Below the pieces are notes generated by a model. That model had not been told where the DNA came from and ran no database searches. It worked only from the letters and a program-made list of their open reading frames with translations. A program made the translations under genes and the position numbers. Positions 7,691-15,801 of a DNA stretch of 18,410 bases are shown here, one piece after another. Location: positions 1-18,410 of the forward strand of contig CAAFUD010000114.1 in the NCBI GenBank assembly GCA_900766125.1. The letters run 5' to 3'. Position 1 is the stretch's first letter, and each line of letters begins with the position of its first letter. The stretch is from an uncultured Veillonella sp. GTDB taxonomy: Bacteria; Bacillota; Negativicutes; Veillonellales; Veillonellaceae.

Positions 7691-8509
7691 CTAACCTTTT
7701 ACGATTTTATCAATAGCTACTAAATCTTTTAGCAAAGCTTCAAAATTATCCAAGTATAACATGTTTGGACCATCGGATAATGCTTCCTCTGGATTATCAT
7801 GTACTTCAAAGAACAGACCATCTACACCACTGGCAACGGCAGCACGCGCCAAGTTTGGTACGAACTCGCGATTACCACTGGATTTTGTACCTGCACCACC
7901 TGGTAATTGAACACTATGTGTAGCATCAAATATCACAGGATAGTCGAAGGAACGCATAATAGGGAAAGATCTCATATCTACCACGAGATTATTATAGCCA
8001 AAGCTAAATCCACGTTCTGTAAGCATAAGATTTTCATTGCCTGTTTCTTTCATTTTATTTAGGACATTTTCCATATCCTTAGGTGCCATAAATTGACCTT
8101 TTTTTACATTTACGCATTTACCAGTTTTAGCAGCGCCGTATACAAGGTCAGTTTGACGACATAAGAACGCTGGAATTTGTAAAACATCCAGTACTTCTGC
8201 AGCAGGTTCAATTTGCTCAATGGAGTGAATATCACTTACCACCGGTACATTGAGTTCTTTTTTAATAGAAGCAAGGATTTTTAGGCCTTCTTCAAGGCCT
8301 GGTCCGCGGAAAGAGCCGTAGCTAGAACGATTGGCCTTATCAAAAGAAGCTTTGAAGATATATGGAATACCTAAGCGCTCACAAATTTCTTTTGCTCGTT
8401 TACCAATAGCCAATGTGCGATCATAATCTTCAATAACACATGGCCCAGCAAGGACGAAAAGACCTTTGCCGCCACCAACTGTAATATCTTTAATTTGAAC
8501 TGTTTTCAT
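7691..8509 (-). CDS. kdsA: Kdo-8-phosphate synthase KdsA (metal-dependent type)
   Basis: A 272-residue class I DAHP/Kdo8P synthase-family aldolase that joins PEP and arabinose-5-P. Visible signatures are AGPCVIED (residues 21-28), FKASFDKANRSSYGSFRGPG (52-71), SDIHSIEQIEPAAEVLDVLQ, and FDATHSVQLPGG (194-205). A Cys occupies the position (C24) that is Asn in the metal-independent E. coli enzyme. H198, E235 (FFEVHDNP) and D246 (LSDGPNM) complete the expected metal site. The start ATG follows the kdsB stop with no gap, and GGAG lies at the end of kdsB. Confidence 0.96.
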   Translation of the reverse strand: MKTVQIKDITVGGGKGLFVLAGPCVIEDYDRTLAIGKRAKEICERLGIPYIFKASFDKANRSSYGSFRGPGLEEGLKILASIKKELNVPVVSDIHSIEQIEPAAEVLDVLQIPAFLCRQTDLVYGAAKTGKCVNVKKGQFMAPKDMENVLNKMKETGNENLMLTERGFSFGYNNLVVDMRSFPIMRSFDYPVIFDATHSVQLPGGAGTKSSGNREFVPNLARAAVASGVDGLFFEVHDNPEEALSDGPNMLYLDNFEALLKDLVAIDKIVKG

Positions 8510-9241
8510 TTATTTCTCCTCTTGCTCGTAGATTGCATTTACACGAGCTAAGTCTTCCGGTGTATCAACACCGATAAATCGTTTATCTGTAAGAATAACA
8601 CGAATAGTATAGCCATTTTCAAGAGCGCGCAATTGCTCTAACGATTCTGTTTGCTCTGCTGGTGTTGGTTCCATCTTTGCATAATTTAGCAAGAAATCTC
8701 TACGATATGCATAGATACCAATATGTTTTAGTGGAGCACGTACAAAATCATGACGTGGATACGGGATTAAGGACCGAGAAAAATACATCGCATCATTGCG
8801 ATTATTTAAAATAACCTTTACTGCAGATGGCTCATCGTATTCATCCTCTAAGAGAGGAGTCGCAACAGTTGCCATCTGTAAGTTTGGATCTTCTTCAAAA
8901 AGTTGAGCCAAGTCATCAATGAGTTTTGGCTCAATCATAGGTTCATCACCTTGAACATTAATAATGACATCTAAGTCTGTATAATGACTAGCAACCTCTG
9001 CTAATCGGTCAGTTCCAGTAGAGTGATTAGGATCTGTCATCATAACAGCTCCCCCAAAGTTTTGAACAGCAGAATAAACACGATCATCATCTGTAGCAAC
9101 AATAGTACATTCCGTTTTTGTCGCTTGTGATACCCTTGCATAAACCCGTTCAATCATTGGTTTGCCCGCAATATCCGCCAATGGTTTACCTGGTAATCTT
9201 GTAGAACCATAACGAGCAGGAATAACGCATCCAAACTTCAC
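8510..9241 (-). CDS. kdsB: CMP-Kdo synthetase KdsB
   Basis: A 243-residue nucleotidyltransferase that activates Kdo with CTP. Motifs are the N-terminal loop VIPARYGSTRLPGKPL (6-21), STGTDR (74-79), NVQGDEP (95-101) and YFSRSLIPYPR, in the order seen in KdsB (E. coli length 248). The start is a GTG (9239-9241). GGGG is the best ribosome site, so initiation may be weaker than for its neighbours. The sequence MKFGCVIPAR directly after the GTG aligns with the family's usual N-terminus, which supports this start. It lies 44 bases after lpxK and directly abuts kdsA. Confidence 0.95.
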   Translation of the reverse strand: MKFGCVIPARYGSTRLPGKPLADIAGKPMIERVYARVSQATKTECTIVATDDDRVYSAVQNFGGAVMMTDPNHSTGTDRLAEVASHYTDLDVIINVQGDEPMIEPKLIDDLAQLFEEDPNLQMATVATPLLEDEYDEPSAVKVILNNRNDAMYFSRSLIPYPRHDFVRAPLKHIGIYAYRRDFLLNYAKMEPTPAEQTESLEQLRALENGYTIRVILTDKRFIGVDTPEDLARVNAIYEQEEK

Positions 9242-9285
9242 AATAAAACCCCATTTCTGTTATTCGTGTATCTTATTATTATACA

Positions 9286-10398
9286 CTAAATCTCTAAATT
9301 TTCTATGAATTCTTGCTTTTCAGCGACAAACTCAATCCCTATGGATAGCACGAGAATCGGTATTTTCAAGTCTTCAATTGCATGCAATTGACTCAGTTTC
9401 ACTGCATCTTTTTCAGTGATACAAATAACATCCGCTTGATGAGCAAATGCCTCTTTCCAAATATCTACGACATCATCATTTTCAAAATTATGATGATCAC
9501 CAAAAGGCATTGTATGAACAACATTGTACCCAATATCGGTCATCGTTTGTGTAAAGGATTGAGGATTTCCGATACCACTAACTGCCATAATTCGATGCTC
9601 TTGATACGCATCGACAGAAGAACCAGGTTCCCCATTAGCCCACTCTTCTAAGGTATACATAGATTGAGGCTTGTGGATTGTTTCATATACAGGTGTATTA
9701 GGTAACATATGCGCTAGACGCTTACGAATTCCAGAAACAACACCAGGCGCCACTTGATCGACCTTGGTCAGTATAATTATATTAGCTCGTTGTAAACCAC
9801 TAAGCGGTTCGCGTAGTAAACCTCTAGGCAATACATGGTCATAACCAAATGGATTAGACGCATCAATGAGAACGATATCAATATCTCGGGCTAATGCGCG
9901 ATGTTGAAAACCATCATCCATAACTAAACAATCTGCTCCGAGCTCATCTATAGCAATTTTTGCCGATAGAGCCCGTTCTCGGCCGATAATTACATTGGAC
10001 TTTTGCAATACCTTAGCCAATAGCCACGCTTCATCACCACTGATAGATGGCTCTACTAACATCGTACCATCTTTGGAAATAATGATATTTTTCTTATTGT
10101 CCTCAGCTCGATAGCCACGACTAAGCACAGTAGGATGGAGTCCTTTTCGAGCCAGCACATCACATATAAATCTCACCATTGGGGTTTTACCTGTACCACC
10201 GGCAGTAATATTACCGACACTGATAACCGGAACGGTAACTTTAGTAACCCCTTTTCCCGCATCAAATCGAGCGTTTCGTATTGATACAGCCTTTTCGTAA
10301 CCTTTACTTAGAAAGCCCAAGCTGGAACGAGCTATATCACCTAATATGGATTGATTCTCACCACTAACGATGGATTTAAATAATGCTTCCCCACTCAT
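9286..10398 (-). CDS. lpxK: Tetraacyldisaccharide 4'-kinase LpxK
   Basis: A 370-residue kinase that phosphorylates the 4' position of the lipid A disaccharide at the inner membrane. It has an N-terminal amphipathic/membrane-associated segment, then the P-loop in SVGNITAGGTGKTPMVRF (about 60-77), SRGYRA, the GDEAWLLA stretch, and the conserved VMDDGFQHRALARDIDIVLIDA with the catalytic Asp region. All are standard for LpxK. It is longer than E. coli LpxK (328), mostly through the N-terminal segment before the P-loop and the C-terminus. It has a strong AGGAGGAG ribosome site. It lies 56 bases after waaA. Confidence 0.95.
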   Translation of the reverse strand: MSGEALFKSIVSGENQSILGDIARSSLGFLSKGYEKAVSIRNARFDAGKGVTKVTVPVISVGNITAGGTGKTPMVRFICDVLARKGLHPTVLSRGYRAEDNKKNIIISKDGTMLVEPSISGDEAWLLAKVLQKSNVIIGRERALSAKIAIDELGADCLVMDDGFQHRALARDIDIVLIDASNPFGYDHVLPRGLLREPLSGLQRANIIILTKVDQVAPGVVSGIRKRLAHMLPNTPVYETIHKPQSMYTLEEWANGEPGSSVDAYQEHRIMAVSGIGNPQSFTQTMTDIGYNVVHTMPFGDHHNFENDDVVDIWKEAFAHQADVICITEKDAVKLSQLHAIEDLKIPILVLSIGIEFVAEKQEFIENLEI

Positions 10399-10454
10399 AG
10401 GTGACTCCTCCTATTATGTAACATCATAGATGAATCTAATAAATTATATCTAGC

Positions 10455-11759
10455 TTATGGAATAATATGGTGTTTTTCAAATAACTGACGTAACTCTTGT
10501 GTATTACGTTGTGTAGCACCGCGATTTTCACGAATAATATCAAGACAGTTTTGACCCATTTCCGTTGATAAATCCTTATCCTTACATAATCGCAATACCA
10601 TATCAGTTAATTCTTTACCATTCTTCACCTGCTCACAAGCATGACGAGAATGTAATAAAGCGAAAATCTCTTTGAAATTGAACATATATGGCCCTACAAG
10701 AATTGGTTTACCATGTGCTGCCGGTTCGAGAATATTATGACCCCCAGTTTTCACAAGAGAACCACCAACAAAAATAATATCCCCTAAGCTATATAAACGA
10801 CCGAGTTCGCCAATAGTATCCAAAACAACTACAGGTATTCCTTCATGAACTGGCTCTGTCATATCACTACGACAAATAGCATTTAATTCATAACGCTTCG
10901 CTAAATTTTGAACATCATGACCGCGATATATCTCACGAGGCGCAATTAGTAAACGAGCTTGAGGGTATTCTTGTAATACTTGTTTAAAGGTCTCAAATAT
11001 TGTTTCTTCCTCACCCTTATGTGTACTACCAGCAATAATTATAGGATGATTATTACCAAAGCCAAACTCTTCAAGAAGAGATTGTTTTTCTTCGTTTGAT
11101 ACAGTAGCGTACGTTTGGTCGTACTTCATATTCCCTGTTACGGTAATATCTGGTGTATGAGCTCCTAACACTTCAATATGTGCTGCATCAAACTTAGATT
11201 GCATACAAAAACGTTCAATAGAACGCAACATTTCTTTTGTGAACGCACTAATATATTTATAACGTTTCATACTACGATCAGAAATTCGCCCATTAACCAT
11301 CATAACAGGAATATTTTCTGATTGCGCAATGCGCAAGAAATTTGGCCAAATTTCTGTTTCTACAAGTAAGATAGCAATAGGTTTAATAATATGCAAAATC
11401 TTACGTGTTAAATAAGGCAAATCAAGAGGGAAGAAAATAATACCTTCTGCCTCAGGAATAATGCGATGTGCCATTGCATGACCTGTAGCAGTTACAACAG
11501 ATACGACCACAACGGCTTCAGGAAATTCCTTTTTTACCTCTTTTACTAACGGACTAGTAGCTACAATTTCCCCTACAGAAGCAGCATGAATCCAAATAGC
11601 ACGACGTCCTTCAATTTTCTTTAGTAATGAGGCTGGCATATAGCCTGCACTCTGTTTGATACGCTCATAAAATCCATCTTCAAAGGCAAGGCGGTATAGA
11701 ATAACCGGAATCAAGCCAATCCAATAAAATATGAGCAATACGTTATATATCCAGTACAT
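10455..11759 (-). CDS. waaA: Kdo transferase WaaA (KdtA)
   Basis: A 434-residue GT30 glycosyltransferase, close to the E. coli length (425). It transfers Kdo from CMP-Kdo to lipid IVA. An N-terminal membrane anchor (about 5-24) is followed by IWIHAASVGE (55-64), where E64 corresponds to the catalytic Glu, then LLVETEIWPNFL (131-142), NGRIS, AGSTHKGEEE (243-252), and SLVKTGGHNILEPAAHGKP (334-352) in the CMP-Kdo-binding domain. The number of Kdo residues it adds cannot be read from sequence. The AAAGGA ribosome site overlaps the msbA stop codon, so translation is likely coupled. Confidence 0.95.
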   Translation of the reverse strand: MYWIYNVLLIFYWIGLIPVILYRLAFEDGFYERIKQSAGYMPASLLKKIEGRRAIWIHAASVGEIVATSPLVKEVKKEFPEAVVVVSVVTATGHAMAHRIIPEAEGIIFFPLDLPYLTRKILHIIKPIAILLVETEIWPNFLRIAQSENIPVMMVNGRISDRSMKRYKYISAFTKEMLRSIERFCMQSKFDAAHIEVLGAHTPDITVTGNMKYDQTYATVSNEEKQSLLEEFGFGNNHPIIIAGSTHKGEEETIFETFKQVLQEYPQARLLIAPREIYRGHDVQNLAKRYELNAICRSDMTEPVHEGIPVVVLDTIGELGRLYSLGDIIFVGGSLVKTGGHNILEPAAHGKPILVGPYMFNFKEIFALLHSRHACEQVKNGKELTDMVLRLCKDKDLSTEMGQNCLDIIRENRGATQRNTQELRQLFEKHHIIP

Positions 11760-11761
11760 GA

Positions 11762-13492
11762 TTATCCTTTGTTGGAGAATTGAACGGAATAGAGATGATT
11801 GTACAATCCGCCATCAACAGCTAATAGCTCTTGGTGAGTCCCCTGCTCTACCAAGTGGCCTTGATTAAGTACAACAATTTGATGAGCATTTTGAACTGTG
11901 CTCAATCGATGGGCAATTACAAATGCAGTACGCCCTTTCATAAGGCGATCTAGCGCCTCTTGTACAAGCTTTTCACTCTCAGTATCTAATGCAGATGTCG
12001 CTTCATCTAGAATTAGAATACGTGGGTCTTTCAAAATAGCACGTGCGATAGCTACACGTTGACGTTGACCACCAGATAAGGAACTGCCTCGCTCGCCCAC
12101 CACTGTGTCGAGACCATCAGGCATCTTTTCTACGAATTCAAGTACATTGGCAGCCTTAGCAGCTTCATATACTTCTTCATCAGTAGCATCTAATCGACCA
12201 TACAAGATATTCTCTTTAATTGTGGCATTAAACAACACAGTTTCTTGTGGTACAAGCCCGATTTGTTCACGTAACGATTTAAATGTAACATCTTTTACGT
12301 CATAACCATCAATCGTGATAGCGCCACCCGTTACATCGTAGAAGCGAGGTAACAAATTCGCCAGAGTCGTTTTACCAGCACCAGATGGACCAACAAGAGC
12401 TACGCTTTCACCAGCCTTAACAGACAAAGTAAAGTTTTCGAGCGCTGTTTTTTCACCATCGTAAGAGAATGAAACATCTTTAAATTCTACATTGCCTTTG
12501 ATAGATGGCAACGTAATAGCATCAGGTTTTTCCACAACGTCAGTTTTAGTATCTAAAATTTCAAATACACGATCAGCTGCAGCCAATGCTTTTTGAATAT
12601 TGCCATACACTTGGCTCAATCGTTTAACTGGGTTAGACAAGTTGATTGCATAAATTAGGAACGCAATCAAAGAACCTGCTGTAATAGTCCCTGTTACTAC
12701 AGAATAGCCACCATACCAAAGGATGACTGCCACCGCAATGGCTGCAGAAAACTCAACCATTGGACTTAACAAGCTAGTCAACTTAGTCGCTTTAATAACA
12801 GCTTTAAAGTTGCGATCATTTTCATCTTCAAAACGCTTCCGTTCAAAATCTTCACGAGCGAATGATTTTACTACTCGAATAGCGCTGATTACCTCTTGTA
12901 AAAGTGCTGTAATATCAGCTACACGGCCTTGTACATCATGACCTGCTACACGAAGCTTTTTACCAAATACATTGATAATTACTAGCACTACTGGAACTGT
13001 AATAAAGGTAACAAGTGTCAATTTCCAGTCAATAAGTAGCATAGACACGAGAGAACCGATAAGTGTTACAGATTCCGTAATAAAAGAAATCAAATTATCA
13101 ACTACAGCAGTCTGAAGTGCAGCAACGTCATTAGTAAGATTACTCATGATAACGCCAGTCTTACGGCGATCAAAATAAGATAAGCTTAATTTTTGTAGAT
13201 GATTAAAGATGGCCTCCCGTACATCGATGATGACACGTTGTCCAATGTAAGACATATTATAGGTTTGACCATAGGTAGCAAAGCCACGAATTAAGAATAT
13301 AAGAATGATAGACCCTACTATGAGGTTCAACATAAACATATTCTTATCATCTAATACTTGGTCTACTACATTTTTAATAAGCCAAGGCACTACCAAGTAT
13401 GCCGCAGCTGCGACGATCATGCAGAACACTGCAAAAATCATACGCTTATAATAAGGCTTTACAAAATATAAGAGCCTAGAATAACTATTCAT
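11762..13492 (-). CDS. msbA: Lipid A flippase, MsbA-type ABC exporter
   Basis: A 576-residue half-transporter with six membrane helices (first about 18-36) followed by an ATPase domain. Its ATPase motifs are the Walker A GPSGAGKT (368-375), Q-loop Q416 in LVPQETVLF, signature LSGGQ (472-476), Walker B ILILDE (492-497) and the H-loop IAHRLST (H528). The length matches E. coli MsbA (582). The homodimer would flip Kdo-lipid A across the inner membrane. Many heterologous lipid exporters share this layout, so the assignment rests on position between lpxB and waaA as well as sequence. It overlaps lpxB by 8 bases, and the AAGGAG ribosome site lies within the lpxB 3' end. Confidence 0.92.
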   Translation of the reverse strand: MNSYSRLLYFVKPYYKRMIFAVFCMIVAAAAYLVVPWLIKNVVDQVLDDKNMFMLNLIVGSIILIFLIRGFATYGQTYNMSYIGQRVIIDVREAIFNHLQKLSLSYFDRRKTGVIMSNLTNDVAALQTAVVDNLISFITESVTLIGSLVSMLLIDWKLTLVTFITVPVVLVIINVFGKKLRVAGHDVQGRVADITALLQEVISAIRVVKSFAREDFERKRFEDENDRNFKAVIKATKLTSLLSPMVEFSAAIAVAVILWYGGYSVVTGTITAGSLIAFLIYAINLSNPVKRLSQVYGNIQKALAAADRVFEILDTKTDVVEKPDAITLPSIKGNVEFKDVSFSYDGEKTALENFTLSVKAGESVALVGPSGAGKTTLANLLPRFYDVTGGAITIDGYDVKDVTFKSLREQIGLVPQETVLFNATIKENILYGRLDATDEEVYEAAKAANVLEFVEKMPDGLDTVVGERGSSLSGGQRQRVAIARAILKDPRILILDEATSALDTESEKLVQEALDRLMKGRTAFVIAHRLSTVQNAHQIVVLNQGHLVEQGTHQELLAVDGGLYNHLYSVQFSNKG

Positions 13493-14627
13493 TACATTTC
13501 TCCTTACCGAGGTTATATACCAGTTCTGCTACGCGCTTTACAGCACCTGGTTCACCTAATTTATGATGTACTTCACGCAATTCGCTACGCATCGCTTCAT
13601 TGCGTTCCACATCAGTTAGAAGAGGTTCCACAAGAGATACAATAGCCTCAGGTGTCACTGCATCTTGTAATAACTCAGGAATTACTTCTTTGCCAGCTAC
13701 AATGTTCGGCAAACCTACATGGGTCACATTGACGACCATCTTACCAATGCCATATGTAATTGGAGATACTCGATACAATAAAATAGTTGGTAACTCCATC
13801 ATAGCTGTTTCTAATGTAGCTGTACCTGATGCGGCGAGACATACATCACAAATCTGCATCAAATCATATGTATGGTCTTCTGTAATCGTCACCGGCACTT
13901 TGTGAGCATCGATGAAAGTTTCTAATTCACTACGATCGATGGTATGTGCGCGAGGCAAGAAGAATTGAATATCCTCATGGTTCGCCATCAATTGCTCGCC
14001 ACTTTTTAACATCGTATCTAGCAAGGATAGTACCTCTTGCTTACGGCTACCTGGCATGAGCAATACTTTTTTAGCATCTTTACGAGCTCCAAAGTATTCC
14101 TCAGCCGCTTCTTTGCTCATCGTAGGATGTACGATATCCAATAGTGGATGGCCTACAAAGTCTACATCGCATTTATATTTGCGATACGCTTCTGCTTCAA
14201 AAGGAAATATGGATGCCACCTTAGTGACATACTTACGAATTGTATTGCCACGGCTACTATGCCATGCCCAAATCGTAGGAGCAATGTAATAGAGAACGGG
14301 AATTCCCAATTCATGAGCTACAGCTGCAAGTTTCATATTAAAACCAGGGTAATCTACACAAACTAGAATATCTGGTTTTTCCTTCATCATGACACGTTTT
14401 AAGTAGGTGCGAAGTTTAAAGAATTTCGGGAGTGATTTTACAATCTCTACAATCCCAATAACGCCTAAATTTTTAATATCATATACGATGCGAACACCAG
14501 CGCGTTCCATCAAGGTACCGCCCATACCAAACATGTCAACCGAAGGATCTATTTCTTTCAGTGCATTAGCAACACTGGCTGCATGAGTATCACCGGATGC
14601 TTCACCGGCAGAAAACATGACTTTCAT
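13485..14627 (-). CDS. lpxB: Lipid-A-disaccharide synthase LpxB
   Basis: A 380-residue GT19 glycosyltransferase (E. coli LpxB has 382) that joins lipid X and UDP-diacyl-glucosamine. Visible signatures are AGEASGD (7-13), the FGMGG loop, CVDYPGFNMKLA, YYIAPTIWAWHSSR, FVGHPLLD, LMPGSRKQEV and the C-terminal ASGTATLETAMMELPTIL. All family motifs are present and in order. The start ATG overlaps the lpxI stop as TAATG, with AAAGGA upstream. The product goes to LpxK, encoded three genes downstream. Confidence 0.97.
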   Translation of the reverse strand: MKVMFSAGEASGDTHAASVANALKEIDPSVDMFGMGGTLMERAGVRIVYDIKNLGVIGIVEIVKSLPKFFKLRTYLKRVMMKEKPDILVCVDYPGFNMKLAAVAHELGIPVLYYIAPTIWAWHSSRGNTIRKYVTKVASIFPFEAEAYRKYKCDVDFVGHPLLDIVHPTMSKEAAEEYFGARKDAKKVLLMPGSRKQEVLSLLDTMLKSGEQLMANHEDIQFFLPRAHTIDRSELETFIDAHKVPVTITEDHTYDLMQICDVCLAASGTATLETAMMELPTILLYRVSPITYGIGKMVVNVTHVGLPNIVAGKEVIPELLQDAVTPEAIVSLVEPLLTDVERNEAMRSELREVHHKLGEPGAVKRVAELVYNLGKEKCNE

Positions 14628-15463
14628 TATGCATCCTTTCTGGAATCTACAAACTCTTGGTCAACAGCACAGATAACAATACCATGACGGTTTGCCAAAT
14701 CTAGTACATCTTGTTGTTGAACAAAAATAGTCTTTTCAGCCTCTACAGCAAGGACTTTACACCCACTATCAATCATGGACATTAATGTTTTTATCCCTAC
14801 AGCAGGAACATCAAAACGAACATCTTGATTTGGCTTTTCCGTTTTAACCACAACCGCATCGCCACGACCTAATTCACCACCGCGCAAAATGCACTTATCA
14901 GTGCCCTCAATAGCTTCAATAGCCATAGCCGCTTTATGTTTTACAACTACTGTTTGACCAATATCAAGTCCACCCATTTGCTTAGCTAGTTCAAAGCCAA
15001 AGCAAATATCTGCCCATTGTTCATCAGTAGGCTGTGTTTTTGAAAGCACCCCCACCTTTGGCATAAATGGTTTAAGGTATACAGTTTGATCTAACACTTT
15101 AAACCCTTCTCGTTCGATTTCATCTACGATAGCGAGCATGATAGTGTCATCTTTACGATTTTTAAGGCGTTTAAGAACACCTAAGGTTTTTAAATCAGGG
15201 AATGTAAGACCTTTGAAGAGAATTTCCTTAGTCACTTTACCTAACATAGTTAATTCTTCAACGCCTTCTTTTTTCAAGGTTTTAAAAATCTTACCTAATT
15301 TGGCAACACCAATATCATAGAAAGCATCGGCCTCAGCCTTTAAAGCCGGGTCTACATCTGGAACTACACCGATAACCACTACCTCATGACCTAATACACG
15401 AGCAGCGCGCATGAATTCTACAGGCAAAACACCAATGCCTGCAATCAATCCTACCTTTGCCAA
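14627..15463 (-). CDS. lpxI: UDP-2,3-diacylglucosamine hydrolase LpxI
   Basis: A 278-residue protein of the LpxI family, which makes lipid X by hydrolysis at the alpha phosphate. It replaces LpxH, a metallophosphoesterase with no counterpart in this window. The N-terminal domain begins with VGLIAGIGVLPVEFMRAAR. The C-terminal domain has VVVKHKAAMAIEAIEGTDKC, RGGELGRGDAVVVK and RFDVPAVGIKTL. The Asp in RFDVP (D218) aligns with the catalytic Asp region described for Caulobacter LpxI. The start codon is TTG (15461-15463), backed by a perfect AGGAGG about 7 bases upstream. It is the first gene of the long downstream unit. Confidence 0.95.
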   Translation of the reverse strand: MAKVGLIAGIGVLPVEFMRAARVLGHEVVVIGVVPDVDPALKAEADAFYDIGVAKLGKIFKTLKKEGVEELTMLGKVTKEILFKGLTFPDLKTLGVLKRLKNRKDDTIMLAIVDEIEREGFKVLDQTVYLKPFMPKVGVLSKTQPTDEQWADICFGFELAKQMGGLDIGQTVVVKHKAAMAIEAIEGTDKCILRGGELGRGDAVVVKTEKPNQDVRFDVPAVGIKTLMSMIDSGCKVLAVEAEKTIFVQQQDVLDLANRHGIVICAVDQEFVDSRKDA

Positions 15464-15553
15464 GACTATACCTCCTAGATGACCTACGGCCTATATATCA
15501 ATGAGTGATTACAAATTTACAATACTTAATGCCTCAAAAAAGACATAATCATA

Positions 15554-15567
15554 TACAATATATTGTA
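15554..15567. promoter_or_regulatory. Perfect 14-bp palindrome near the predicted lpxI transcription start
   Basis: TACAATATATTGTA reads the same on both strands. It lies just downstream, on the minus strand, of the candidate -10 box of the lpxI promoter and shares one base with it. The predicted transcription start therefore falls inside it. It could be a regulator-binding operator, but AT-rich palindromes of this length can arise by chance. Confidence 0.35.
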
Positions 15568-15595
15568 CTATAAATAGGCATTTTTTACCATTAAA
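15567..15595 (-). promoter_or_regulatory. Candidate promoter for the lpxI-to-DUF3084 operon
   Basis: On the minus strand TTTAAT (15590-15595), a 17-base spacer and TATAGT (15567-15572) make a sigma-A-like promoter. The -10 box is good (5 of 6) and the -35 box weak (3 of 6), which may mean it needs an activator or an upstream AT-rich element. It sits in the only gap between the lpxA terminator and lpxI and would give a leader of about 95-100 bases. Confidence 0.4.
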
Positions 15596-15617
15596 ACACC
15601 ATGTTTTATGCCTATTT
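15572..15617. repeat. Inverted repeat AAATAGGCAT...ATGCCTATTT flanking the lpxI promoter
   Basis: The arms at 15572-15581 and 15608-15617 are exact 10-base reverse complements separated by 26 bases. The left arm covers the end of the spacer and the first base of the candidate -10 box, and the right arm lies upstream of the -35 box. The spacing of arm centres is about 36 bases, roughly three and a half helical turns. It may be a paired operator, or an RNA hairpin only if transcription starts further upstream. Confidence 0.4.
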
Positions 15618-15767
15618 CTTCAACATTTTAGTAGATTTTTTTATTCCTCTTTTTACGTCTTATGAACGCAAAAAAACTTCAAATATTTTATCAAAATATT
15701 TTATATGTATGACCTAATGTTATAAATTTCACATCCCATTAAAAGCATGATATTTATTAAGTACATA
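15599..15767. other. Gene-free AT-rich stretch upstream of the lpxI promoter
   Basis: No plausible coding frame with a ribosome site was found between the lpxA terminator and the lpxI promoter region. The sequence is very AT-rich with several A and T tracts. It includes one perfect 9-base inverted repeat, AAATATTTT / AAAATATTT (15681-15689 and 15693-15701), around a 3-base tip. The A-tracts could act as an upstream promoter element. Confidence 0.5.
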
Positions 15768-15798
15768 AAAAGACCTCGTACATAGTACGAGGTCTTTT
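15768..15798 (-). terminator. Rho-independent terminator after lpxA
   Basis: Bases 15768-15781 and 15785-15798 form a perfect 14-bp stem (AAAAGACCTCGTAC / GTACGAGGTCTTTT) with a 3-base loop. On the minus strand the stem runs into TTTTT. It begins a few bases after the lpxA stop codon and marks the end of the lpxC-fabZ-lpxA unit. Confidence 0.88.
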
Positions 15799-15801
15799 GA
15801 A

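Noticed and set aside
9278..9283. TATAAT on the minus strand in the lpxK-kdsB gap, with a GTGTAT/ATACAC inverted repeat around it (9266-9286), as a kdsB promoter or hairpin.
   Set aside because: There is no acceptable -35 box 16-18 bases upstream, and the 6-bp AT-rich stem has no U-tract. A chance match is likely in AT-rich DNA.
10443..10448. TATAAT on the minus strand in the waaA-lpxK gap as an lpxK promoter.
   Set aside because: No -35-like hexamer lies at the proper distance. The gap is short and the genes look co-transcribed.
15681..15701. The AAATATTTT/AAAATATTT inverted repeat as a terminator.
   Set aside because: The stem has no G-C pairs and no gene ends just before it on either strand. 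At best it is a regulatory or upstream AT element.
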